A stretch of 40,393 bases of DNA from Syntrophomonadaceae bacterium. GTDB taxonomy: Bacteria > Bacillota > Syntrophomonadia > Syntrophomonadales > Syntrophomonadaceae. A program made the position numbers and the translations under genes. Under the pieces are notes generated by a model. That model had not been told where the DNA came from and made no database searches. It saw nothing but the letters and a program-made list of their open reading frames with translations. The stretch's first letter is position 1. Each line of letters begins with the position of its first letter. This document shows positions 8,742 through 15,784 of this stretch, in pieces. Location of the stretch: positions 1 through 40,393 of the forward strand of contig JAAYJK010000062.1 in assembly GCA_012522955.1 (NCBI GenBank), written 5' to 3'.

Positions 8742-9755
8742 CTACATCCTGGTCATCTCAAACTCCTCTACTTTCCCGTTCCACTCCACCTTAACCTGGT
8801 AGCAATCCGGGATATATGCTCCGCTTCCTTCATCATTGATTTTGACTTCTGTTCCATTAAGCTGGGTCTTAGTACCACCTCTGCTCAGGGTGTTGCTACT
8901 ATATTTATAACTCAAATCCTTTATCTCCTCTTCATCTCCTATATAGCGCAGAAAACCTTTCGTAAGCGCATAAGAATCCAAGCCAGTCACATCATTCTCG
9001 TTTTGAAACCAGTATTGAAAATACTGTATAGTGATTTCTCCCTGCCAGTGCTCTGACTGTCCTTTAAGGGTAACGGTTTCCCCCTGATTGAGGTCCAGGA
9101 ATACAGTATCAGTAAAGGCTTTCATTCGAGATTGGAGAGTTGGTAGGATGGCCGTGTATTCTTCCAGGGTTTCCGGCATTACTGCCTGGTAAAATAACAT
9201 GAGATTGCGGGCTGGTCGATACACCGGAGAGGGGTAGTATTTTGCTATGTTATTCTCACCAAGCCTTCGTTTATCCACTGAATCAAATACATAAACCAGG
9301 ATACTGTCTTCACTCTTATCTACCTGGTACTCAATGGGTAACACCCCATTGACGGCCAGATCGTCGTCAGTGCTGGCAAGCTTGGGGCTCAACTCCAGTC
9401 CATTGGCCTTAAGAGCCCTGACCGCGTCCCTGGCCTCCAGCAGTTCATTATCCGGCATAATTCCCATCCCATAGCTAATTATTCCTACTCCTATCATTAG
9501 CAGCAAGACTGACGCAATGGTTAAGAATTGTTTGTTTCTCTGTTTTTGATGTGGGTGCTCATTCAGTGGGACACAGTTTTCTTCTGCCTCTGCTGGGTTG
9601 ACTATAGCATAGTGTTCAGTACTATTCTTCATTACTTGTCTGCAGTCTGGGCAGTGAGTAAGGTGTTCCTCTACCTTCAAGTGATTTTCATCTGTTAATT
9701 CCTGTTTGATATATAAGGGTATCAAATCTCTTATTTCTTGACAGCCTTGAATCAT
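8742..9755 (-). CDS. Zinc-finger anti-sigma factor-like membrane protein (orphan)
   Basis: This 337-residue protein has an N-terminal zf-HC2 domain with the H-x3-C-x2-C motif (His31, Cys35, Cys38), typical of anti-sigma factors. One membrane helix follows at about residues 77-97, then a large extracytoplasmic domain that I do not recognise. Such proteins usually hold an ECF sigma factor until an envelope signal releases it. No sigma gene is adjacent, so its partner is unknown. It lies alone between cas3 and cas6 with its own promoter and terminator. A regulatory role is inferred; it could also be a zinc-finger membrane protein with another task. Confidence 0.75.
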   Translation of the reverse strand: MIQGCQEIRDLIPLYIKQELTDENHLKVEEHLTHCPDCRQVMKNSTEHYAIVNPAEAEENCVPLNEHPHQKQRNKQFLTIASVLLLMIGVGIISYGMGIMPDNELLEARDAVRALKANGLELSPKLASTDDDLAVNGVLPIEYQVDKSEDSILVYVFDSVDKRRLGENNIAKYYPSPVYRPARNLMLFYQAVMPETLEEYTAILPTLQSRMKAFTDTVFLDLNQGETVTLKGQSEHWQGEITIQYFQYWFQNENDVTGLDSYALTKGFLRYIGDEEEIKDLSYKYSSNTLSRGGTKTQLNGTEVKINDEGSGAYIPDCYQVKVEWNGKVEEFEMTRM

Positions 9756-9840
9756 TCTCCCATCTCCCTCCCTAAAACTGCCGATTTGTTGGCTCTAATT
9801 CTTAAATGGTTAACAAATTGCATATTTGGTATATTTTTCT

Positions 9841-9849
9841 ATTATATCA
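9841..9849 (-). promoter_or_regulatory. Extended -10 promoter of the anti-sigma-like gene
   Basis: On the minus strand the sequence reads TGATATAAT, an extended -10 (TGn plus TATAAT), about 85 bases before the ATG at 9755. No recognisable -35 lies 17 bases upstream, which is common for extended -10 promoters. It does not look like an ECF-type promoter. Confidence 0.5.
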
Positions 9850-9913
9850 CAAAAAGAAGTCAGGGGGGACATGTGTTAGGTCGGATAACAGCCTGCGTAA
9901 TTCACTGCTGTCA

Positions 9914-9933
9914 TTACAAAACAAGTTTTGTAA
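9914..9933. repeat. Perfect 20-base palindrome, candidate operator
   Basis: TTACAAAAC (9914-9922) and GTTTTGTAA (9925-9933) form a perfect inverted repeat around AA. It lies about 65-90 bases upstream of the extended -10 of the anti-sigma-like gene. Its symmetry and position suggest a dimeric regulator site. It lacks a U-rich tail or GC-rich stem, so it is not a normal terminator. Confidence 0.5.
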
Positions 9934-9993
9934 ATGAGATATAACTGAACTAGTAATTCCTGAGCAATCTGGTGCCACCTTTCCCACGCAACA

Positions 9994-10020
9994 GAAAATA
10001 CCGCCGTTTTACCGGCGGTA
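9994..10020 (-). terminator. Terminator downstream of cas6
   Basis: An eight-base GC-rich stem, TACCGCCG (9999-10006) with CGGCGGTA (10013-10020), has a six-base loop and is followed on the minus strand by TTTTC. It is about 130 bases beyond the cas6 stop and is the only candidate terminator for that gene. Confidence 0.7.
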
Positions 10021-10151
10021 CACTTGTCTGGGCATGACTTAGTATATAAAGTTAGTGTATGGCATAAGCAAGCATTAGGAATTATGTAATAGCCTCATTA
10101 TTAGACTACACTTACACTATATACCTAAATATAGCTGAGCAGTATACTGAT

Positions 10152-10907
10152 CTATACCGCTTCTTGCTTTACTATTTCCCAGCATCCGAATCCCTGGTTG
10201 TTTTTAAAGCCCAGACCTGCTTCATAAGCTACTTTGATCAATTCGGGGCAACCTTTCAACCAGTATATTCCGGCATATCCTTTCACTACCGTTCCTCTGT
10301 AGTTTAGAATCTTTTCGAATTTCTTCTCCTGGCTGCCATTGGGAATAATCTTGATTTCTTTGTTATCGGGCCGATAACCATGTACCACTTCATATTTGCT
10401 CAAGAGATTATTCCTGGCGATTTCCGTGAACTGGTTCTGCCAAGGGGAATAATAATTGGTGTATTTCTTTTCTTCGCGTATGCTGGTAGTACATCCAACC
10501 AGAGGTGACAGCATTTTGATCTGCACTTTTTTTCCGAATTTAACCGCTTCGTGCATATCAATACGTTCAATTTCAACTTCATTATGTCCTAAGAAAATTA
10601 GTTCGGATTTTAGCAGTTTATCAGCCAAGTCCAAAATAAATTCATCCACGGCAGAAGATATGATGAGTTTAGCTGGGGGAAACAGGGTTATTTTCCCGGT
10701 TTCCTTGCTGAATTTAAATTTCCCCATCAAGCGGGAAAATGTAAAAAGGTTGAACTTTCCGTTAGATGCGCCTTTGATGTCCTGGTGTAAAAATTGACTG
10801 TAGTCTCGATCGAGTTGATTCTTATACATGAAGCCCTGTAGGATGTGATTATATTGTACTGGCAACACAATCTCACGGTCAGAATTAAACACTACGCTGA
10901 TTCGCAT
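10152..10907 (-). CDS. cas6: Solitary CRISPR-associated endoribonuclease Cas6
   Basis: This 251-residue protein shows the Cas6 C-terminal glycine-rich loop GLGFKNNQGFG at residues 231-241. The N-terminal pattern LPVQYNHILQGFMY is followed by FLHQ; His41 is a candidate catalytic residue. Cas6 cuts repeat RNA in type I-A/B, I-D and type III systems. The gene is isolated, about 2 kb upstream of the type I-C operon and separated from it by the anti-sigma-like gene. Since I-C uses Cas5d for processing, this enzyme probably serves an array elsewhere in the genome, or is a remnant. It appears intact. Confidence 0.9.
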   Translation of the reverse strand: MRISVVFNSDREIVLPVQYNHILQGFMYKNQLDRDYSQFLHQDIKGASNGKFNLFTFSRLMGKFKFSKETGKITLFPPAKLIISSAVDEFILDLADKLLKSELIFLGHNEVEIERIDMHEAVKFGKKVQIKMLSPLVGCTTSIREEKKYTNYYSPWQNQFTEIARNNLLSKYEVVHGYRPDNKEIKIIPNGSQEKKFEKILNYRGTVVKGYAGIYWLKGCPELIKVAYEAGLGFKNNQGFGCWEIVKQEAV

Positions 10908-11169
10908 ATTCTATAAATCCCTTCCACTTATTGCCTTCATCAAGTGTTACCTTTATTCTACTACCCTGGAATGCCTATAGATAGCATATTTTAGCGTCAA
11001 ATTCTATCATTTTATGCAATATTGCAGCAGATATAGACCTCTTGGATGTTTTGCCAATAACTTTATTCTCATTCCTACGTCCATAATCCATTGCCCTTTG
11101 GGGATTTACTCCCTATAGACCAGGCATTAGGCTATTGTCCACTTTTGTCAGAAAAGATTTTTGCTATCT

Positions 11170-11931
11170 CTAGTCTCCGCTGATAATGTCCCCCAAAATT
11201 CCGCCCAGACCTCTGGTTTCTCCACCGCTGTTGCCGGCCTTAAAGCCAGATGCCGAGGAAATACGATCCGCCAACCTGGATAGGGGCAGGCTCTGCAAAT
11301 ATACCACTCCCGGTCCGGTAAGAGTAGCCAGGAAAAGTCCTTCCCCTCCGAACAGAGCGTTCTTAAAGCCACCCACGAATTGTATGTCGTACTTTATGGT
11401 GGCTTCCATACCAGCCAGACATCCGGTATCCAGCCGAATGGTTTCTCCGGCGCCCAGTTCTTTCTTGATTATCATACCTCCAGCATGAATAAAGGCCATT
11501 CCATCACCTTTTAATCTCTGTAGAATGAATCCTTCCCCTCCAAATAGTCCGGCTCCTAACTTACGGGTAAATGCAATTTCTATATCAATTCCGTTGGCTG
11601 AACAAAGGAAAGAATCTTTTTGCGCAATAAACTGACCTCTATGGGCTCCCAAATCGATAGGTATTACTTTTCCCGGATAGGGCGCTCCGAATGCAACCCG
11701 CTGTTTTACCCGTCCGTTGTTGAGAAAGGTAGTTATGAAGAAACTCTCCCCGGTTATAGCCCGTTTAAAGCCTTTGAACAGACCTCCGCCTGTTCCGGTT
11801 TGCATTACGATGCCCTGTTCCATGTACATCATGGCTCCAGCTTCTGCTCTGACCCCTTCTCCCGGATCTAATTCGATTTCTACCATTTGCAGATCGTCCC
11901 CAAATATTTGATAGTCAATAACATCGGCCAT
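11170..11931 (-). CDS. AIM24 / TIGR00266 family protein
   Basis: This 253-residue protein belongs to the AIM24 (TIGR00266) family, recognised by the AEAGAMMYMEQGI segment near residues 30-42, GGGLFKGFKRAITGES near 48-63 and repeated glycine-rich beta segments with LFGGEG (about 124 and 193). It has no signal peptide or membrane helix and should be a cytosolic beta-rich protein. The bacterial function is not established. It is alone on the minus strand, downstream of the terpene synthase gene and beyond that gene's terminator. Confidence 0.88.
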   Translation of the reverse strand: MADVIDYQIFGDDLQMVEIELDPGEGVRAEAGAMMYMEQGIVMQTGTGGGLFKGFKRAITGESFFITTFLNNGRVKQRVAFGAPYPGKVIPIDLGAHRGQFIAQKDSFLCSANGIDIEIAFTRKLGAGLFGGEGFILQRLKGDGMAFIHAGGMIIKKELGAGETIRLDTGCLAGMEATIKYDIQFVGGFKNALFGGEGLFLATLTGPGVVYLQSLPLSRLADRISSASGFKAGNSGGETRGLGGILGDIISGD

Positions 11932-12002
11932 TTTCTATCTCCTTTCGTTCTTTATGACTATAATAAATACCTGTTACTAAATCTAATATTACATGCCAAG
12001 AT

Positions 12003-12031
12003 AAAAAATTCCTGCCGATTAAGAGCAGGAA
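12003..12031 (-). terminator. Terminator of the gatD-polyprenyl-terpene unit
   Basis: TTCCTGC (12009-12015) pairs with GCAGGAA (12025-12031) around a nine-base loop. On the minus strand the stem is followed by a run of Ts matching the A run at 12003-12008. It lies 34 bases after the stop of the DUF2600 gene. Confidence 0.9.
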
Positions 12032-12065
12032 CTGTAAAGTTTAATCGTCTGTGATCCCATGTTAT

Positions 12066-13166
12066 CTATAAAAACTTCCGGACTACTTTACATAGCTGAT
12101 AAGTCCGAAAGGCAGGGGGGCCAGATTCGGCCAGGAGTTCACTAGCGCTTTGCTGGAAAGCTTGCTGCTTTACTTTGGGGTCGGATAAATACAGGGCCAA
12201 GAGACCTTCTACTATAGTTTTGGCCAAGGCACTGTTGGACAGCTTACTGGCACAGCGGTGAGATTGTCGCACTAATAATTTAAGCCGCTCCAAGATCTCC
12301 TCCCTATCCGTATAGTAGAATGTAAAGTTCAAATCTCCTCCCTCCAGGTCTTCCTGGCGGTCTATATAATAGTCGAGAAGTATGTGTAGGCTGCATATCC
12401 ATGGAAAATAGGCGTTTAAACTGCTTTTCACCTCCTCTGCTGACAAATCTTCGGAAGCTGCAAGTGCCATTAAGGCAAATAGAGCCAGGGTAGATCCACA
12501 GGCAGCGGCAAATTCCTGCCAATAAAGGTCAGGATAGGATTTAGCTTCGCTCATAATCCATTCTTTAAGCTGCTCTTCCCTGATATCTGTCATCAAATGC
12601 TTATAGACCTGCAGATTTGAGTATAAGTTCACCAGCTGAAGGCTCTCTTTTTCTACTAAAGACCAGGAGGGCATTTGCTGCACCCAATGCTGACATTCCT
12701 CTACCAATTGCTGCAAATATCCTCCGTCGTTTTTATAGGGATAATACTGGTAGTAGTCCTCATGTGCTTTTCCGGGACTTAGGGCCACTATCAAGGCCCT
12801 GTGCAGTTGTTGAAAGGCTCTGCCCTCTGTGCATCCAGCCCGGTCACAGAGGTTGTCCAGGTAATCGCAAATAGTCTGATAGGCTACAATCAGGGCTGTT
12901 AACTCCTCCCGCCTGGAGTCCGCAGCCAAAGCAAATACGGCCCCTCCCTGACAGTGAAAGTCCTTATGCTTTATACTTAACAAAGCCTGAAGTCTTAGTT
13001 CACTGCTCTGGCACTGCCGGGCTGCTTGTTTCCAGCGACCCAAGTGTTTCTTGACCAGAGGCAGTATGTAAAATATATAGCGAGCCATAATACTGCTCTG
13101 TCCTTTAATCGACCGCCGGCTGCATGAGCTGGAGATATCAGCCAGAGTGCTATTGGGTATTTCCAC
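12066..13166 (-). CDS. DUF2600 family, tetraprenyl-beta-curcumene synthase-like (YtpB)
   Basis: This 366-residue protein resembles the DUF2600 family, whose characterised member, Bacillus YtpB, cyclises heptaprenyl diphosphate to a C35 terpene. The Asp-rich metal-binding motif is DYLDNLCDR at residues 101-109. A second acidic helix, LHILLDYYIDRQEDLEGGD, comes later. The gene follows a long-chain polyprenyl diphosphate synthase, which could supply the substrate, and their ends overlap by 17 bases. The GTG at 13166 has a GGGTGGTGG site. An ATG at 13088 would give 340 residues. The substrate is inferred from family and context. Confidence 0.85.
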   Translation of the reverse strand: MEIPNSTLADISSSCSRRSIKGQSSIMARYIFYILPLVKKHLGRWKQAARQCQSSELRLQALLSIKHKDFHCQGGAVFALAADSRREELTALIVAYQTICDYLDNLCDRAGCTEGRAFQQLHRALIVALSPGKAHEDYYQYYPYKNDGGYLQQLVEECQHWVQQMPSWSLVEKESLQLVNLYSNLQVYKHLMTDIREEQLKEWIMSEAKSYPDLYWQEFAAACGSTLALFALMALAASEDLSAEEVKSSLNAYFPWICSLHILLDYYIDRQEDLEGGDLNFTFYYTDREEILERLKLLVRQSHRCASKLSNSALAKTIVEGLLALYLSDPKVKQQAFQQSASELLAESGPPAFRTYQLCKVVRKFL

Positions 13167-14139
13167 TTGTTGACCACCACCCTTGCCCCGTATTGGCTTC
13201 TGGCAGGCATCCGTAACAAGTATCCATCAGCCTGCAGGCCAGGTCCTGCAAGGCCTGTCGCTCTGGACTAACGGGCAATAGATTGATACTCTCCAGGGCT
13301 CGCTGTAAAAATTGCCGGGACTTGAGCATACATTGCTCCAAGGCCCCGCTTTCCCAGAGCATGCTAACTATCAACGGCAGTTTATCCTTGCTGCTTTTTC
13401 CTGCTTCTATCAGATTTCTTAATTTCATTCCCCACTCCCAGTCTTTTAAGGCCAGGATAATCGGCAGGGTTATGTTTCCCTGGGTCAAGTCATTTCCAGA
13501 TGGTTTTCCTAGTTGCTTGGCTTCTGCTGTAAAATCCAGCACATCGTCCATTATTTGGTAAGCATAACCCAGGTTTAATCCAAAGTCATACAGTAGCTGA
13601 ACCTGTGAGGATGGAGTCTCTGCCGTCAAGGCCCCTACTCTGCAGGCAGAGGCAAAAAGGCAGGCAGTCTTGCGGTAGGTCTTGTCGTAGTACTCCTCTT
13701 CACAAATGTCCAAATCGCTGTTCAGAGCCATTTGTTTTATCTCTCCGGTACACATTAGCTGTATGGTAGAGGTAATGCTGTCCATAACCTCATCCAAACC
13801 ATGTTGGTTGATCAAATTAAAAGCGGCCGCAAACAGATAGTCGCCGGTGATCACACTGGCTTGATTGCCCCAGCGGATGTTTACGCTTTCACGTCCCCGC
13901 CTGACATGGGCCTCATCAATGACATCATCGTGGAGCAGCGAAGCCAGGTGAATCAGTTCAACCGCTACCGATATATCTATTACTTGTTTAGGTTCATGGG
14001 GATGTAGTTGGGCGGACCTATATACTAGACGGGGTCTTAGCATTTTTCCGCTGCTCTGCAGCAGATAGTCTATGATCAAGTTTAGTCCGGAATAATTGCT
14101 GTGCAGCACCTCTATCATACGGTTCTGGATTATTTCCAT
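13150..14139 (-). CDS. Long-chain polyprenyl diphosphate synthase (HepT-like)
   Basis: A trans-isoprenyl diphosphate synthase of at least 329 residues. It has the GKMLRPRLV substrate loop at 31-39 and both Asp-rich motifs, DDVID (71-75) and DDVLD (198-202). It extends farnesyl diphosphate by isopentenyl units; chain length cannot be read with certainty. The YtpB-like gene next door suggests heptaprenyl, and menaquinone side chains are an alternative. The ATG at 14139 has no ribosome binding site. The frame stays open upstream, where AAGGGGTGGT (about 14185-14194) precedes ATT, ATC and CTG codons, so the true N-terminus may be 12-15 residues longer. Confidence 0.88.
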   Translation of the reverse strand: MEIIQNRMIEVLHSNYSGLNLIIDYLLQSSGKMLRPRLVYRSAQLHPHEPKQVIDISVAVELIHLASLLHDDVIDEAHVRRGRESVNIRWGNQASVITGDYLFAAAFNLINQHGLDEVMDSITSTIQLMCTGEIKQMALNSDLDICEEEYYDKTYRKTACLFASACRVGALTAETPSSQVQLLYDFGLNLGYAYQIMDDVLDFTAEAKQLGKPSGNDLTQGNITLPIILALKDWEWGMKLRNLIEAGKSSKDKLPLIVSMLWESGALEQCMLKSRQFLQRALESINLLPVSPERQALQDLACRLMDTCYGCLPEANTGQGWWSTSGNTQ

Positions 14140-14269
14140 GGGAAAAGAATCAATCCCAGGCTTAGCTTTACTCAGCTTGATAATACCACCCCTTAATGCC
14201 AGCTTATGGTATAGTATTACCCCGTGCTTAGAAAAACATTCCCATACTAAAAGGTTGGAGTGTTGAGTA

Positions 14270-14998
14270 CTATATGAGACGATTCTTCATCTGTTCATGA
14301 GCGGTTAATTCTATGTCATCATCCAGCCTGGAGCCAAATTCTATCCCTCGTCTCTGAGCCATGGTTTTAAGGAAGAAGTCTGCTACTCCCGGATTTTTCG
14401 GCAAGAGGGGACCATGCAAGTAAGTTCCTATCAGATGGTGATATTTAATGCCTTCCTTTTGGTCTTCTCCATTATTTCCATAACCTCGCAAGACTTCCCC
14501 AAAGGGCTGTAAAGAATTATCCTCAAAATAGGTTCTACCTCCATGGTTTTCAAATCCTACCACCGTCATTTCTTGCCCTCCCAGACAGGCTTTAATCAGT
14601 ACGTTTCCTATCAAACGATTCTTGGTGGCTCGGGTAGTAAAGTCGAAGAATTTTAGTCCCTCCATCAGATGTCCATCCAGATCCAGATAGGAGCTTCCCA
14701 GCAGTTGATAAGCTCCGCATATACATAGAACTGGCATACCTTCCTCTATGGCTACCATAAAGCTATCTGAACGCTTTACCAGATCTTGATATACCAAACC
14801 CTGCTCCCGGTCTGAACCTCCACCCATGAATATCATATCCAGGCTTGAATAATCCAGGTTATCTCCCAGCCGGATATTTTTGATCCGGCAGTCATGTCCA
14901 TGCCATACCATTCTCTGCTGCAGGCAGAGCAAATTGCCTCTATCTCCATAAAGGTTGAGCAGGTCCGGATATAGGTGGGCTATGGTAAAAACAGCCAT
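14270..14998 (-). CDS. gatD: Lipid II isoglutaminyl synthase, glutaminase subunit GatD
   Basis: This 242-residue class I-type glutamine amidotransferase is related to CobB/CobQ. The nucleophile is Cys94 in LCICGAYQLLG and the catalytic His is His194 in GTYLHGPLLPKNP. It releases ammonia from glutamine and passes it to MurT, which amidates the D-Glu of lipid II. In known genomes murT and gatD are adjacent. Here the lipoprotein gene and a frameshifted membrane-protein gene lie between them. An AAGGGG site precedes the ATG, and the gene starts 16 bases after the broken gene. Confidence 0.93.
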   Translation of the reverse strand: MAVFTIAHLYPDLLNLYGDRGNLLCLQQRMVWHGHDCRIKNIRLGDNLDYSSLDMIFMGGGSDREQGLVYQDLVKRSDSFMVAIEEGMPVLCICGAYQLLGSSYLDLDGHLMEGLKFFDFTTRATKNRLIGNVLIKACLGGQEMTVVGFENHGGRTYFEDNSLQPFGEVLRGYGNNGEDQKEGIKYHHLIGTYLHGPLLPKNPGVADFFLKTMAQRRGIEFGSRLDDDIELTAHEQMKNRLI

Positions 14999-15014
14999 AT
15001 TTTAAAACCCCTTC

Positions 15015-15285
15015 TTATTTATCAAAAGAATTATGTAGCTTGTCTACCTGCTGCAATATAAATAGAGCCAAAGCGGAACTGGCCAAGGCTATAAGCTCCG
15101 CCCATGCTATACTACGCCCCTGGTCAGCAACAGACGGAAACAGCAGACAAGTGATTAGTGCCGCCAGCATTATACCGGCACTGAGGAGCATCGGCAGCAG
15201 TTTTACGATTCTCCTTGCTCAGTCTAAAGAAATAGGTCAATAACATCGGCAGAATAACTATCAGAGTAGTATTTTCCCAGAACAT
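15015..15285 (-). pseudogene. Small membrane protein gene with a one-base frameshift
   Basis: An ATG at 15285 has a perfect AAGGAGGT seven bases upstream. Its frame gives a hydrophobic start (MFWENTTLIVILPMLLTYFF) and then a hydrophilic tail ending after 53 residues. Skipping one A of the run at 15201-15204 joins it to a second frame of 62 codons. That frame encodes two more likely membrane helices (LLPMLLSAGIMLAALITCLL and a helix ending LALFILQQ) and stops at 15015, just before gatD. The corrected protein has 89 residues. It may be a pseudogene, a homopolymer sequencing error, or a frameshift site. I do not recognise the family. Confidence 0.75.
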
Positions 15286-15317
15286 AAGTTTACCTCCTTG
15301 GTACTTTTCCCGGGTGA

Positions 15318-15767
15318 CTAATCCAGATCTGCTCCCTTTACTTGTATAATCTGCTCGGTGCCTAAGCTGAAGCCAGTAATAATAGGTTCCATTGCTATAA
15401 TATCCTGTTTGTTCAGATCCCCGGCCTCAAAGATGAATTCTCCCTGCACCTTGATAGACCCTCCAGCTTTAACCTTTTCCTTAACCTCTATCCTAGTATC
15501 TCCACTAGATATTCGGCCCTTAATATCAGCTGTTATTAATGGTTCTACAAAAGAAATATAACTATCCTGCTTGGAATCATTGCATAATTGGATAGTATAG
15601 GACATTTTTTGCTCATCAAAACGCTCTGGATCTACAGCTCCCATGGACGATACCATACTGCCCAACTGCAGACCCTTACACTCTGTTGTGTGTTGTGCAC
15701 AGCCGCTAATGAAAATTATTGCAATTAACATTAGTACTGCCACATTTTTTATTCCATTTTGTCGCAT
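15318..15767 (-). CDS. Predicted lipoprotein in the murT-gatD cluster
   Basis: This 149-residue protein has a short positively charged N-terminus, a hydrophobic stretch and a lipobox ISGC, with Cys23 as the predicted lipidated residue. The mature part is mostly beta-strand-like, with a KEKVKAGGSIKVQGEF segment that recalls small extracellular beta-sandwich domains. I do not recognise the family. It starts 17 bases after the murT stop and is probably in the same transcript, which suggests an envelope role. No function can be assigned. Confidence 0.8.
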   Translation of the reverse strand: MRQNGIKNVAVLMLIAIIFISGCAQHTTECKGLQLGSMVSSMGAVDPERFDEQKMSYTIQLCNDSKQDSYISFVEPLITADIKGRISSGDTRIEVKEKVKAGGSIKVQGEFIFEAGDLNKQDIIAMEPIITGFSLGTEQIIQVKGADLD

Positions 15768-15784
15768 AGCTCCCCTCCTATAAT

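Larger units (their letters stand above)
9756..10151. other. Intergenic region between the anti-sigma-like gene and cas6
   Basis: These 396 bases carry no gene. From low to high coordinates they hold a minus-strand extended -10 promoter (9841-9849), a 20-base palindrome (9914-9933), a terminator hairpin (9999-10020), and an AT-rich stretch running to the cas6 stop in which I see nothing definite. Confidence 0.6.

Noticed and set aside
8538-9056. Plus-strand reading frame of 172 codons
   Set aside because: Most of it is antisense to the anti-sigma-like gene, which has a clear start, domain structure and terminator. The plus-strand product has no recognisable features.
10103-10118. Sequence resembling half of an NrdR box (ACACTATATA)
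   Set aside because: Only one half matches, no paired box is present, and no ribonucleotide reductase gene is nearby.
15040-15243. Plus-strand frame of 67 codons in the gatD-lipoprotein gap
   Set aside because: It is the antisense of the frameshifted minus-strand membrane protein gene, which has a strong ribosome binding site.
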